64,000 nucleotides of DNA from Bradyrhizobium sp. SZCCT0153 (GTDB lineage Bacteria; Pseudomonadota; Alphaproteobacteria; Rhizobiales; Xanthobacteraceae), in assembly GCF_018129995.1 (NCBI RefSeq), contig NZ_JAFCKS010000004.1:62001-126000 (forward strand), written 5' to 3'. Under the pieces are notes generated by a model. It was not told the DNA's origin and searched no databases. It was given only the letters and a program-made list of their open reading frames with translations. The translations under genes and the position numbers were made by a program. Positions 15,622 through 24,324 of the stretch are shown here, piece by piece. Position 1 is the first letter of the stretch; the number at the start of each line of letters is the position of its first letter.

Positions 15622-16887
15622 ATGAGTCTCAGCGGCGCATTATCCTCGGCGATCTCGGCGCTCAGCGCGCAGAGCCAGTCCCTGTCGATGATCAGCGACA
15701 ACATCGCCAATTCCGACACGACCGCCTACAAGACGACGTCCGGGATGTTCGACGCGCTCGTGACGGCGTCGAGCAACACCACCTCGTATGCCTCGGGCGG
15801 CGTCACCGTCTCGGGCCGCGCCAACATCACCCAGCAGGGCCTGCTGGCCGCGACCTCCAACGCCACCGACGTCGCGATCCAGGGCTCGGGCTTCTTCGTT
15901 GTCACCGACGCCAAGTCGGGCGGCACCGTCGCCTACACCCGCAACGGTGCCTTCACCACCGACAATGCCGGCTATCTCCAGAACAACGGCTATTACCTCG
16001 AGGGCTGGCGCACCGACGCGGACGGCAATGTCGTCGGCAACGAATCGGCGAGCAATCTCGAAGCCATCAACACCCAGGTCGCCTCGACCAGCGGCAGCGC
16101 CACCACCAAGACCACGATCGCCGCCAATTTGCCGTCGGACGCCGCGACGGGCGAGACCTATACCAGCTCGATGACGGTCTACGATTCGCTTGGCGCCGCG
16201 AATTCGATGCAGATCACCTGGTCCAAGACCGGCACCAACACCTGGAGCGCGAGCTTCGCCAACCCGACCTCGGCTTCTGACACCACCACCGCGACGGGGA
16301 CCGCTTCCGGCACGATCGACATCACCTTCAACAGCGACGGCTCGCTGGCCAGCACCAGCCCTGACCCGGCGACCGTCTCGATCACGGGCTGGACCGACGG
16401 CGCGGCCGACAGTACGATCACCATGGATCTCGGCACCGCCGGCAAGACCGACGGTCTGACGCAATACGCGTCCGGCGAAACCACGCCGTCGGTCAACGTC
16501 ACCAGCATCGACTCGGACGGCCTGTCCTACGGCAAGCTGTCCAGCATCTCGATCGGCGACGACGGCGTGGTCGATGCGACCTATTCGAACGGTCAGACCA
16601 TCGCAATCTACAAGATCGCGGTCGCGACCTTCGCCGATCCCAACGGGCTCGCCGCCTCCAGCGACGGGATCTATTCGGCGACCGTGACGTCGGGCAACGC
16701 CGCGCTGCAGGCGTCCGGCGAGAACGGCGCGGGCACGATCTACGGCAGCGAGCTCGAATCCTCGACCACCGATACCTCCAGCCAGTTCTCGAGCATGATC
16801 TCGGCGCAGCAGGCCTATTCGGCGGCGTCCCAGGTCATTTCGACCGTCAACAAGATGTACGACACCCTGATCTCGGCGATGAGGTGA
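15622..16887 (+). CDS. flgE: flagellar hook protein FlgE
   Basis: 421 residues. FlgE polymerises into the hook, the universal joint between rod and filament. The N-terminus is the rod/hook family motif (LSAQSQSLSMISDNIANSDT, then TAYKTTSGMFDALV). Next come VAIQGSGFFVV and YTRNGAFTTDNAGYL, then a hook-specific middle with SSMTVYDSLGAANSMQITW. The C-terminal helix ends QQAYSAASQVISTVNKMYDT. No cysteine is seen. It is followed directly by two small genes, the second probably flgN, and then flgK. Confidence 0.94.
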   Translation: MSLSGALSSAISALSAQSQSLSMISDNIANSDTTAYKTTSGMFDALVTASSNTTSYASGGVTVSGRANITQQGLLAATSNATDVAIQGSGFFVVTDAKSGGTVAYTRNGAFTTDNAGYLQNNGYYLEGWRTDADGNVVGNESASNLEAINTQVASTSGSATTKTTIAANLPSDAATGETYTSSMTVYDSLGAANSMQITWSKTGTNTWSASFANPTSASDTTTATGTASGTIDITFNSDGSLASTSPDPATVSITGWTDGAADSTITMDLGTAGKTDGLTQYASGETTPSVNVTSIDSDGLSYGKLSSISIGDDGVVDATYSNGQTIAIYKIAVATFADPNGLAASSDGIYSATVTSGNAALQASGENGAGTIYGSELESSTTDTSSQFSSMISAQQAYSAASQVISTVNKMYDTLISAMR

Positions 16888-17151
16888 GTGGTGCGCAGTG
16901 AGGAATCCGGGACTGTCGGCGAGGCGCTGCTGCGTCGGCTGCAACGACTGGTGGCGCGGGCCGCGACCGCCAAGGGCGGCGAGCGCAGGCAATTGCTCGC
17001 ACTGATCGACGACCTCGAGACGGCGCGCCGCGGCCTGTTGCGGGAATGCGCGGAGGTCGAGGGCCAGATGAGGCAGGCAGCCGTCAGGACGACTGCGATC
17101 GCCGCTTACCTGCGCAACGCGCAGGCCAGCCGCGGCAAACGGAATAACTAG
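16888..17151 (+). CDS. small helical protein between flgE and flgN, 87 aa
   Basis: 87 residues starting at a GTG directly abutting the flgE stop, with a second GTG next to it. The protein is basic and wholly helical in appearance (LLRRLQRLVARAATAKGG, then LLALIDDLETARRGLLREC), without membrane segment or signal. The tight coupling to flgE and the following FlgN-like gene suggest a flagellar accessory or export-chaperone role. I do not recognise a named family. Confidence 0.6.
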   Translation: MVRSEESGTVGEALLRRLQRLVARAATAKGGERRQLLALIDDLETARRGLLRECAEVEGQMRQAAVRTTAIAAYLRNAQASRGKRNN

Positions 17152-17160
17152 AAGAAGGCG

Positions 17161-17634
17161 ATGACCATGACTGTAGCCCAAGCCAAGAGCCACGCCACGA
17201 GGACGAGCGCCGCAAACGGCGACACGCGGATCAAGTCGCTGATCGCGCTGATCGACACGCTGACCGCGCTGGTCGCCGAGGAGAATGCGGAGCTTGCCAA
17301 GGGCCTGCCGGCCTCGCGCCTGAAGCAGGTCGACGAGAAGAACCTCCTGGCGGAGATGTTCGAACGGACGGTTGCCGAGTGCGCGGCGGGCACGACCAGC
17401 CTGAACGTACCGGACCGGATCCTGCGTGAGCAGCTCATGGAGCGGATACTGAAGCTGCGCGCGGCGATGGACGAGAACCTGGTGCGCCTGCGCGCGGCGA
17501 TCGAGGCCAGCAACCGCCGGATCGAGGCCGTCATGCAGGCGATCCGCGAGCAGATCGCGGCGGTGTCGCCCTATGGCGCTTCCGGCCGGGTCGCCGCGCG
17601 CTCCGTCTCCAGCGGCACCAGCCGCAGCGCCTGA
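17161..17634 (+). CDS. flgN: FlgN-like export chaperone
   Basis: 157 residues, helical throughout: IKSLIALIDTLTALVAEENA, then a long charged coiled coil with ILKLRAAMDENLVRLRAAIE and RRIEAVMQAIREQIA. The Ser/Arg-rich tail is probably disordered. FlgN is the cytoplasmic chaperone for the hook-filament junction proteins FlgK and FlgL, and both genes follow immediately, which is the best support for the call. AGAAGG precedes the start; ATG 17167 is a second possible start. FlgN sequences diverge widely, so this rests on size, helicity and context. Confidence 0.72.
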   Translation: MTMTVAQAKSHATRTSAANGDTRIKSLIALIDTLTALVAEENAELAKGLPASRLKQVDEKNLLAEMFERTVAECAAGTTSLNVPDRILREQLMERILKLRAAMDENLVRLRAAIEASNRRIEAVMQAIREQIAAVSPYGASGRVAARSVSSGTSRSA

Positions 17635-17653
17635 CGATTCGAGGGGCCCCGCC

Positions 17654-19429
17654 GTGTCACTCAATATCGCACGATCGATCGCCTTCAGCGGACTATCGGC
17701 CACGTCGGTGCAGATCAGCGTGACGTCGTCGAACATCTCGAACGCCGACACGACGGGCTATACCGAGAAGACCGCCAGCCAGTCGAGCAGCGTCACAAAC
17801 GGCGTCGGCACTGGCGTCACCGTGACCGGCATCACCTCGACCGTCGACAAGCTGCTGCTGAAGTCGCTGGTCGCGGCGACTTCCGACCTCGGATCGGCCG
17901 ATACCACCAACACCTATCTGACCTCGCTCGAAAAGCTCTACGGTTCGACCAGCAGCACCGATGGGAGCTCCACGGGAACCTCGCTCGCAAACAGCATCGC
18001 CACGCTGGAATCGGCGTTGGCGTCGCTGGCGAACACGCCGAGCAGCGCCTCGCTGCAATCCAATGTCGTCAGCGCCCTCGATGACGTCGCGAGCCAGTTG
18101 CGGGAGACGTCGAGCGGCATCCAGAAGCTCCGCGGCGACGCCGACCAGGACATCTCGTCCTCGATCGACGACGTCAATGCGGATCTGGAGCAGATCGCGG
18201 ATCTCAACGCCGCGATCAAGCAGACGGCGGCGGCCGGCCAATCGACCGCGGACCTGGAGGACCAGCGCAACACCGCGCTCCAGGACGTCGCCTCCAAGAT
18301 GAACATCAGCTATTTCACGGCGTCGAACGGCGATCTGCAGGTCTATACCACGTCCGGGCAGGCGCTGGTCGACAGTTCCGCGCACACGATCAGCTATACC
18401 GCCGCGGCCAAGGTGACGGCGTCGACGACTTACACCGCCGGCTCATCGTCGAGCGGCTTCAGCGCGATCACGGTGAACGGCGTCGATATCACTTCCCAGA
18501 TATCAGGCGGCGACATCGGCGCACTCGTCACGCTTCGCGACAAGACCCTGTCGGAGGCGCAGTCCCAGCTCGACCAGCTCGCACAGCAACTCGCCTCGGC
18601 CATGAACAGCGTCTCGAACGGCGCTTCTTCGGTGCCGGCACCAACCAGCCTGACCGGTACGACTGCCGTCACCAGCAGCACGGCGCTCTCCGCCACCGGC
18701 ACGGTGCGCATCGCCGCCACCGACCAGAGCGGCAATCTGGTCTCTTACGGTGATCTCGACCTCTCGTCCTATTCCACGGTCGGCGATCTCGTCACCGCGA
18801 TCAACGGTATCTCCGGGCTCTCCGCATCGGTCGATTCGGACGGCCATCTTTCGATCACGGCGACCGGCTCCGGCAATGGCGTCGCCATCAATGAGATGAC
18901 GAGCTCGGTGGGAAGCTCCGGCGAAGGGTTTTCGGAGTATTTCGGTCTCAACGATTTGGTGACGGGAACGAGCGCGTCGGATATCGCGGTCAACAGCAAG
19001 ATCCTGTCCGGAACCAACGAGCTTCAGCTCGCGACACTGGACTCCTCGTCGAGCCTGACGGCCGGCAGCACGGTGCTGTCGTCGGGGTCTGCCACGGTCG
19101 TCAATGCCTTCTACGATGCTTTGACGGAGTCGCGGACATTTTCCTCCACCGGCGGGCTCGCCGCCACTACCGGCTCACTCGCCGATTACGCCTCGGCGGT
19201 CGTGTCCGATGTCGCGAGCAAGTCGTCGCAGGCCTCCACCAACTACACCGCCAAGGAGACTGCGCAGTCGACCTATGCGAACTCCCTGTCGTCGCAGTCG
19301 GGCGTCAACCTGGACGAGGAATCGGCGAAACTCAGCACGCTCCAGAACAAATACTCGGCAGCCTCCGCGCTGATCCAAGCCATCAACTCCATGTACTCGG
19401 CGCTGCTCTCCGCCGTGCAGTCGACATAG
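17654..19429 (+). CDS. flgK: flagellar hook-filament junction protein FlgK (HAP1)
   Basis: 591 residues from GTG 17654, chosen because GAGGGG lies 8-13 bases upstream and the typical N-terminus follows (VSLNIARSIAFSGLSATSVQ, then SSNISNADTTGYTEK). FlgK joins hook and filament. Other features are the helical D1 part (LEDQRNTALQDVASKMNISY), a Ser/Thr-rich variable middle, and the C-terminal helix NLDEESAKLSTLQNKYSAAS followed by ALIQAINSMYSALL. The reading frame is also open upstream within flgN, but that part is a shadow. flgL starts 14 bases downstream. Confidence 0.93.
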   Translation: MSLNIARSIAFSGLSATSVQISVTSSNISNADTTGYTEKTASQSSSVTNGVGTGVTVTGITSTVDKLLLKSLVAATSDLGSADTTNTYLTSLEKLYGSTSSTDGSSTGTSLANSIATLESALASLANTPSSASLQSNVVSALDDVASQLRETSSGIQKLRGDADQDISSSIDDVNADLEQIADLNAAIKQTAAAGQSTADLEDQRNTALQDVASKMNISYFTASNGDLQVYTTSGQALVDSSAHTISYTAAAKVTASTTYTAGSSSSGFSAITVNGVDITSQISGGDIGALVTLRDKTLSEAQSQLDQLAQQLASAMNSVSNGASSVPAPTSLTGTTAVTSSTALSATGTVRIAATDQSGNLVSYGDLDLSSYSTVGDLVTAINGISGLSASVDSDGHLSITATGSGNGVAINEMTSSVGSSGEGFSEYFGLNDLVTGTSASDIAVNSKILSGTNELQLATLDSSSSLTAGSTVLSSGSATVVNAFYDALTESRTFSSTGGLAATTGSLADYASAVVSDVASKSSQASTNYTAKETAQSTYANSLSSQSGVNLDEESAKLSTLQNKYSAASALIQAINSMYSALLSAVQST

Positions 19430-19443
19430 GAGGCACCCTGGGC

Positions 19444-20355
19444 ATGGTGGCGATGCGGGTCGCGACCTTCGCGCAGTCGAGCAAGATGATTTCCGACGCG
19501 CTGCGCGTGCAGGCGGTCATGGCCGAGAAACAGGTCCAGGAATCGTCCGGCATCGTCTCGAGCGATATCGGCGGTTACGGTTCGGACGCCCAGCACGTCG
19601 TCAACCTCCAAGTCTCGGTGACGCGTGCGCAGTCCTATATCGATGCCGCGACGCTCGCCGACAGCAAGGTGCAGGTGATGTATTCGGCGGTCGGCTCGAT
19701 GACCGACATCATCACGCAACTTCGCTCCCAGCTCAGCGCCGCCTCGACCGGCAGCACGACCGAAGCGACCTCGGTGATCAGCTCCGCCCAGCAGATGCTG
19801 GAGGAGATGGGGTCGATCATGAACACGCAGTATGACGGCCAGTATGTCTTTTCCGGCGGCAAGACGGACACGGCCCCGGTCGATCTCACGGGCTTTTTGT
19901 CGGGGACGGGCTCTCTCGCCACGGCGGACAGCAGCTACTACGGGGGCGACGACGAAATCGCCTCGGTGCGTGTCGGCGCCGGTGAAACCGTCTCCTATGG
20001 CGTAACCGCCGACAATTCGGCGTTCGAGGAGGTGATGCGTGTGCTGAAATTCGTCGCCAACAGCACCTCGCTGTCGTCCGCGGACATCTCCAGCGCGCTC
20101 GATCTTGCCAGCACGGCGCTCGACGACACGGCGGCCGTGCAGGCGAAGCTTTCCAGCGCGGCGTCCTCGATCGAGACGGCGAGCGCCCGCCAGAGCGACT
20201 ACAAGAGCTATGCCGAGACGTTGTCGAGCGACCTCACCAGCGTTGACGTCGCCGCCATTACGGCGCAGCTCTCTACCTACGAGTCGCAACTTACCGCGTC
20301 CTATTCGGCGCTTGGCAAGATCCTGAGTCTGAATCTTGCGAGCTATCTGAAGTAG
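19444..20355 (+). CDS. flgL: flagellar hook-filament junction protein FlgL (HAP3)
   Basis: 303 residues; AGGAGG ends 10 bases before the ATG. FlgL is the second junction protein and resembles flagellin at its ends: MRVATFAQSSKMISDALRVQ at the start and ITAQLSTYESQLTASYSALG near the C-terminus. The hallmark MNTQYDGQYVFSGGKTDTAP lies near residue 125-145. This is the last gene of the flagellar run. Its stop is 7 bases from the end of the convergent acyl-CoA synthetase gene, with no obvious terminator between them. Confidence 0.92.
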   Translation: MVAMRVATFAQSSKMISDALRVQAVMAEKQVQESSGIVSSDIGGYGSDAQHVVNLQVSVTRAQSYIDAATLADSKVQVMYSAVGSMTDIITQLRSQLSAASTGSTTEATSVISSAQQMLEEMGSIMNTQYDGQYVFSGGKTDTAPVDLTGFLSGTGSLATADSSYYGGDDEIASVRVGAGETVSYGVTADNSAFEEVMRVLKFVANSTSLSSADISSALDLASTALDDTAAVQAKLSSAASSIETASARQSDYKSYAETLSSDLTSVDVAAITAQLSTYESQLTASYSALGKILSLNLASYLK

Positions 20356-20362
20356 GACAGGC

Positions 20363-21949
20363 TCATTCGGCCGCGATGCGCTCCATCGCCATGGCACGAA
20401 GCCGGGCGCGCTGGATCTTGACGCCGTTGGCGCTGTCGGTGACGGGGAAGGTCTCCACGACATAGATCCGCGCCGGCACCTTGTAGCCGGCGAGCCGCTC
20501 GCGCAGGCGCGCGACCAGCTTCTCCTGTTGCGGCGGCTCCTGGTGCGGTTCCTGGGCCGGGATCACGAAGGCGACGCAGCGGGCGTTTCCCTTCAGATCG
20601 ACCGCGACCACCTGGGCGTCGGCCACGCCAGCGCACGATTTGAGCTCGTCCTCGATCTCGCCGGGGGCGACGAGAAAGCCGCCGAGTCGCATCGCGTCTC
20701 CTGCACGGGTCTCGTAGACGAACGAGCCGTCGCCGCGCAGCCGGCCAATGTCGCCGGTGCGGAAGAAGCCGTCCGCCGTGATCGCATCGCGCGTTGCGTC
20801 CGGGTTGTTGAAGTAGCCGAGGAAGCGCGAAGGCGCGCGGATCTCGATCTCGCCGGAGACGCCTTCGGCCGCGAGCTCGCCGCTCTCGGTGTCGCGCACG
20901 CGCACCATCGCGTCGGGTGACATCGGCCAGCCGCCGCCCTCGATGCGGTCGGCAAAGGCATCGCCAGGCCGGGCGATCGAGAACAGCGCCTGCACCTCGC
21001 TCGAACCGTAGAGGCCGAACAGCTGCACGCCGCGCGCCTCGGCGTCTGTGGCAAGCTCGCGCCAGCCTGGCTGGAATGCAGCGAAGCCGCAGACTTCGAG
21101 ATGCGGGAACGGCCGCGGCGCATCGGCGAGTGCGAGGATGCGGCGAAGCATCTCGTCGGAGCCGAAGGAATGCGTGATCCTGCACTCGCCGAGAATCTTG
21201 AGCGCTGGCGCTGCTTCGAAAGCCTCGAGCACATGAACGGTCGCGCCCGCGGCAATGAAGCCGAGCAGGCTGGTCATGCCGAAGGTGCCGCAGAATGGCA
21301 GCATGGCCAGCAGCGAGTGACGCTGCGGCAAGAGTTTCAGCGCTTTGGCGACGGAGGCGGCGTGGGTGGCCAACGTCCGCTGCGAATGCGCAACGAGCTT
21401 TGGTCCCCTGGTCGTGCCCGATGTCGTGTACAGCAGAACCGGCAGGTCGACGTCGTTCTGCGGCGGTGGGGCCGGCGGATAAGGCTTGTCGAAGGCGTCG
21501 AAGCGTACACAGGGCCATTGTGCGGGAATCCTGTCCGCGCCGACCACGGCGAGTTCCCGCAATGCGGGGACCTCGTCCCTGGCGACGTCGGCGAGGATGG
21601 CGGCGAAGTCGATCGAGCGGAACGCGGCTTCAACCACCATGAGCCTGGCGCCGGAAACCTTGAGCAGATGGGCGACCTCCGCGCTGCGGTAGCGGGTATT
21701 GACGGCAGTAACGACCGCGCCAAGGCGGGCGGCAGCGAACAGCAGCGCGACCCATTCGATCCGGTTGACCAGCCAGATCGCGATCACGTCGCCCTTGCCG
21801 ACGCCTTGCGCGGCAAGCCAGGCGGCAGCCTGTTCGACCTTCTCTGAAAGCTCCGCGCGCGAGACGGGCGTGCCGTCGAACACGAAGGCAGGGCCGGCCG
21901 CGGCTTCGCTCCGGATCAGCCATTGCAGCGAAAGTTCATTGGCGCTCAT
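20363..21949 (-). CDS. AMP-forming acyl-CoA synthetase
   Basis: 528 residues from ATG 21949; an in-frame start 27 bases earlier gives an unlikely basic extension. It is a class I adenylate-forming enzyme: P-loop YTTSGTTRGPKLVAHS (about residue 165-180), GLYGSSEVQALFS, GFFRTGDIGRLRGDGSFVY, RAGDAMRLGGFLVAPGEIED, and the C-terminal catalytic lysine in FPVTDSANGVKIQRARL. It thioesterifies an unknown carboxylic acid to CoA. The P-loop has an extra Arg (TTRGPK) compared with the usual TGxPKG. It lies 33 bases downstream of upp on the same strand, and an enoyl-CoA hydratase lies further upstream, so a degradative role is plausible. Confidence 0.87.
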   Translation of the reverse strand: MSANELSLQWLIRSEAAAGPAFVFDGTPVSRAELSEKVEQAAAWLAAQGVGKGDVIAIWLVNRIEWVALLFAAARLGAVVTAVNTRYRSAEVAHLLKVSGARLMVVEAAFRSIDFAAILADVARDEVPALRELAVVGADRIPAQWPCVRFDAFDKPYPPAPPPQNDVDLPVLLYTTSGTTRGPKLVAHSQRTLATHAASVAKALKLLPQRHSLLAMLPFCGTFGMTSLLGFIAAGATVHVLEAFEAAPALKILGECRITHSFGSDEMLRRILALADAPRPFPHLEVCGFAAFQPGWRELATDAEARGVQLFGLYGSSEVQALFSIARPGDAFADRIEGGGWPMSPDAMVRVRDTESGELAAEGVSGEIEIRAPSRFLGYFNNPDATRDAITADGFFRTGDIGRLRGDGSFVYETRAGDAMRLGGFLVAPGEIEDELKSCAGVADAQVVAVDLKGNARCVAFVIPAQEPHQEPPQQEKLVARLRERLAGYKVPARIYVVETFPVTDSANGVKIQRARLRAMAMERIAAE

Positions 21950-21982
21950 GCCAACCGAACTAACCCGATCGCGCAATCCTGT

Positions 21983-22618
21983 CTACTTTGTGCCGAACAT
22001 CCGGTCGCCGGCGTCGCCGAGGCCCGGCACGATGTAGCCGTGGTCGTTGAGCCGCTCGTCGATCGCGGCGGTCCAGATCGGCACGTCGGGATGCTCGCTC
22101 TGAAACTGCGCGATGCCCTCGGGGGCGGCTAGAAGGCACACGAAGCGGATATCGCGGGCGCCGCGCGCCTTGAGCAGGGAGGCGCCGGCGCAGGCCGAGT
22201 TGCCGGTCGCCAGCATCGGGTCCATCAGGATCACGGTGCGGTCGGACAGGTCCTGCGGCGCCTTGAAGTAATATTCCACGGCCTGCAATGTTTCAGGATC
22301 GCGGTAAAGCCCGATGTGGGCGATGCGCGCCGAGGGCATCAGTGCCAGCATGCCATCGAGGAAGCCGACGCCCGCACGGAGGATCGGCGCCAGCGTGAGC
22401 TTTTTGCCGGCGATCTTCGGCGCCTGCATCGGCGCGATCGGCGTCTCGATCTCGACCAGCTCCAGCGGCAGGTCGCGCGTCACCTCGTAGCCGAGCAGCA
22501 TCCCGATCTCGTTCAGGATCTCGCGAAAGCTCTTGGTCGAGCGGTCCTTCTCCCGCATCAGGGAGAGCTTGTGCTGGACCAGGGGATGGGCGACGACGTT
22601 GACGCTGCTTGTGCTCAT
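21983..22618 (-). CDS. upp: uracil phosphoribosyltransferase
   Basis: 211 residues, the usual length. The cytosolic enzyme salvages uracil with PRPP to give UMP. Signatures are VNVVAHPLVQHKLSLMREKD at the N-terminus, PILRAGVGFLDGMLALMP, the PRPP loop ILMDPMLATGNSA, and the C-terminal PGLGDAGDRMFGTK. All look intact. It stands between a CoA-synthetase and an enoyl-CoA hydratase gene with which it has no obvious functional link. Confidence 0.96.
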   Translation of the reverse strand: MSTSSVNVVAHPLVQHKLSLMREKDRSTKSFREILNEIGMLLGYEVTRDLPLELVEIETPIAPMQAPKIAGKKLTLAPILRAGVGFLDGMLALMPSARIAHIGLYRDPETLQAVEYYFKAPQDLSDRTVILMDPMLATGNSACAGASLLKARGARDIRFVCLLAAPEGIAQFQSEHPDVPIWTAAIDERLNDHGYIVPGLGDAGDRMFGTK

Positions 22619-22687
22619 GAAACCGATCTACACGGTTCCGTGAAATTGCGCCAGATCGGCCGGGTGTTTTCCGCCGGATACGTGGCC

Positions 22688-23428
22688 TCAAGCCGGCATC
22701 GCGACCTCCTTGCGGGCACGGCTGCTTGCCTCGTAGGCAGCCATGGTCAATTCACGCTCGATCGCCGTTCGCATGGCGTCGATGGCCGGCTGGCGCAGGC
22801 GCTTCTTCGCGGTCGCATGCGACGGCATGTGGATCGCGCGCAATGCCGCGATGATCTCCTCGAGGGCGTTGTCGATGGCTTCCGGCGAAACGACGCGATC
22901 GAGAAAGCCCGCAGTCAGCGCCTCTTCAGGCTCGTACATTTCGCCCAGCGTCGCGGTGCGGCTGAGCCAGGCCGGATGCAGGCGGCTGCGTGCGAGCTCG
23001 ATGGCGAAGCTGGGCGGCGCAATGCCGATCGCGACCTCGTTCAGCCCCATGCGGTGCGGCCCGCGGGCGCCCAGCCTGACGTCGCAGGCGAGCAGCAGGA
23101 ACGTCCCCATCGGAAAGGCATGGCCCTCCATCACGCCGATGGTCGGATGCGGAAACGACATCAGCCGCAGCGCAAGCTCCGCGCCGGCCCGGACCATCTC
23201 GAGACTCCCGGCGGCATCGCCCGAGGCGAACACCTTCAGATCGAATCCCGCGGAAAAGACGCCCGGCCGCGCCGAGCGCAGCACCACGATCCGCGCTTCC
23301 GTCTCGGCGCGGTCGAAGGCGGCTCCGATCTCGCCCAGCATGGCGGCCGACATCACGTTGACCTTGCCGTCGTCGAGCCCGACCCGCGCGACGCCGTCCT
23401 TCAGCTCGTAGGTCAGTCCCTTTGCCAT
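22688..23428 (-). CDS. enoyl-CoA hydratase/isomerase family protein
   Basis: 246 residues from ATG 23428, which has GAGGAGAGG just upstream; an in-frame start 51 bases earlier gives no sensible N-terminus. It is a crotonase-fold protein: LDDGKVNVMSAAMLGEIGAA, then RPGVFSAGFDLKVFASGD (oxyanion-hole region), IGVMEGHAFPMGTFLLLACD, and NEVAIGIAPPSFA. Such enzymes hydrate enoyl-CoA or isomerise related esters. The gene diverges from a TetR-family regulator across an 82-base gap, the usual arrangement when the regulator represses its neighbour. Confidence 0.85.
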   Translation of the reverse strand: MAKGLTYELKDGVARVGLDDGKVNVMSAAMLGEIGAAFDRAETEARIVVLRSARPGVFSAGFDLKVFASGDAAGSLEMVRAGAELALRLMSFPHPTIGVMEGHAFPMGTFLLLACDVRLGARGPHRMGLNEVAIGIAPPSFAIELARSRLHPAWLSRTATLGEMYEPEEALTAGFLDRVVSPEAIDNALEEIIAALRAIHMPSHATAKKRLRQPAIDAMRTAIERELTMAAYEASSRARKEVAMPA

Positions 23429-23471
23429 TTGCCTCTCCTCGTTGTCACGCCTTGACTGTCGGAGGCTGATG

Positions 23472-23488
23472 TAGACCAATCAATATAA
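23472..23488. promoter_or_regulatory. candidate operator in the enoyl-CoA hydratase / TetR gap
   Basis: An AT-rich stretch containing TAGACCAATCAATATAA sits in the 82-base divergent gap. From memory, TAGACCA resembles the half-site recognised by LmrA/YxaF-type TetR regulators, and the adjacent regulator looks like that subgroup. The palindrome is incomplete, so this is only a candidate. Confidence 0.35.
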
Positions 23489-23510
23489 TTTATGATCGAA
23501 GGAGGACGCC

Positions 23511-24092
23511 ATGCCGGCCGTGCCAAGACACCGCCAGCCCATCATCAATGCGGCGGTGACGCTGTTCCGCCGCCAGGGCTTTGCCCGCACCGGCCTGAAC
23601 GACGTCGTGGACGTCAGCGGTGCGCCGAAGGGGTCGCTCTATCACTACTTTCCGGATGGAAAGTCCTCGATTGCCGTCGCTGCGGTCGAGGAAGCCGGCC
23701 GCCGCGTCGCGGCGACCGTCGCAAAACTCGCGGCCGAATGCGGCTCGACCGGCGATTTGCTGCGCGCCCACGCAAGGCTGCTGGCGGGATGGATGCAGGG
23801 CTCCGGCTTTCGCAATGGCTGCCCGATTACGACCGTGCTGCTGGAGCTTGCACCGCGCGAGCGCGCGGTGTCCGATGCCGGCCGCAAGGCTTATGCGGCG
23901 CGGATCGCGCTGCTTCGTGACAAGCTGATTGCGGACGGGTTCGCCAGGCCGCGGGCGGAGGCGCTTGCCGTGCTCTGCACGTCGGCGCTCCAGGGGGCGT
24001 TGATCCAGGCGCGAGTCGAACGCAGCGGCCGGCCGATCGAGATCACCGCGGTGGAACTGGCGCGCCTGATCGAGACGGAAGTGAAGCGGTGA
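23511..24092 (+). CDS. TetR/AcrR family transcriptional regulator (LmrA/YxaF-like)
   Basis: 193 residues with AAGGAGG 6 bases before the ATG. The N-terminal helix-turn-helix domain is clear (IINAAVTLFRRQGFARTGLN, then DVVDVSGAPKGSLYHYFPDG). The ligand-binding part contains GSGFRNGCPITTVLLELAP, typical of the LmrA/YxaF branch. It probably represses itself and the divergent enoyl-CoA hydratase gene until a ligand, perhaps a CoA ester or aromatic compound, binds. It ends 3 bases before the convergent small-protein operon. Confidence 0.88.
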   Translation: MPAVPRHRQPIINAAVTLFRRQGFARTGLNDVVDVSGAPKGSLYHYFPDGKSSIAVAAVEEAGRRVAATVAKLAAECGSTGDLLRAHARLLAGWMQGSGFRNGCPITTVLLELAPRERAVSDAGRKAYAARIALLRDKLIADGFARPRAEALAVLCTSALQGALIQARVERSGRPIEITAVELARLIETEVKR

Positions 24093-24095
24093 GGA

Positions 24096-24224
24096 CTAGA
24101 CGCCGAGTCCCCGCGCGACGAGCGTGATCACGATCGTCAGGATCGCGCCCCAGACCAGGCTCAGCGTCATCGTCAGGATCGTCGTGGTGACCGCGTGCTC
24201 GAGATTGCCCTTGAGGAGCTGCAT
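24096..24224 (-). CDS. small membrane protein, 42 aa (operon A, gene 4)
   Basis: 42 residues: a short polar N-terminus (MQLLKGNLEHAV) followed by one long hydrophobic helix (ILTMTLSLVWGAILTIVITL) and a basic end. It starts one base after the stop of the 30-residue gene and is the last member of a leftward operon that begins under motif S1 (25012-25050). No family is recognised. Single-span mini-proteins of this kind often bind and tune a larger membrane complex. Confidence 0.6.
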   Translation of the reverse strand: MQLLKGNLEHAVTTTILTMTLSLVWGAILTIVITLVARGLGV

Positions 24225-24225
24225 G

Positions 24226-24318
24226 CTAGCTGTCCGAGGCGGGCGCTGCGGTGAGGCGCATGCCGAACAGGAGCGCGGCCATCAGCGCGATCAGCATGAT
24301 GATCTTGAGCTCGACCAT
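24226..24318 (-). CDS. tiny membrane protein, 30 aa (operon A, gene 3)
   Basis: 30 residues, essentially one hydrophobic helix (LKIIMLIALMAALLFGM) with a short polar tail. It lies 6 bases after the 121-residue gene and one base before the 42-residue gene. The tight spacing on both sides is the main reason to believe it is translated. Function unknown. Confidence 0.5.
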   Translation of the reverse strand: MVELKIIMLIALMAALLFGMRLTAAPASDS

Positions 24319-24324
24319 GTCCAG

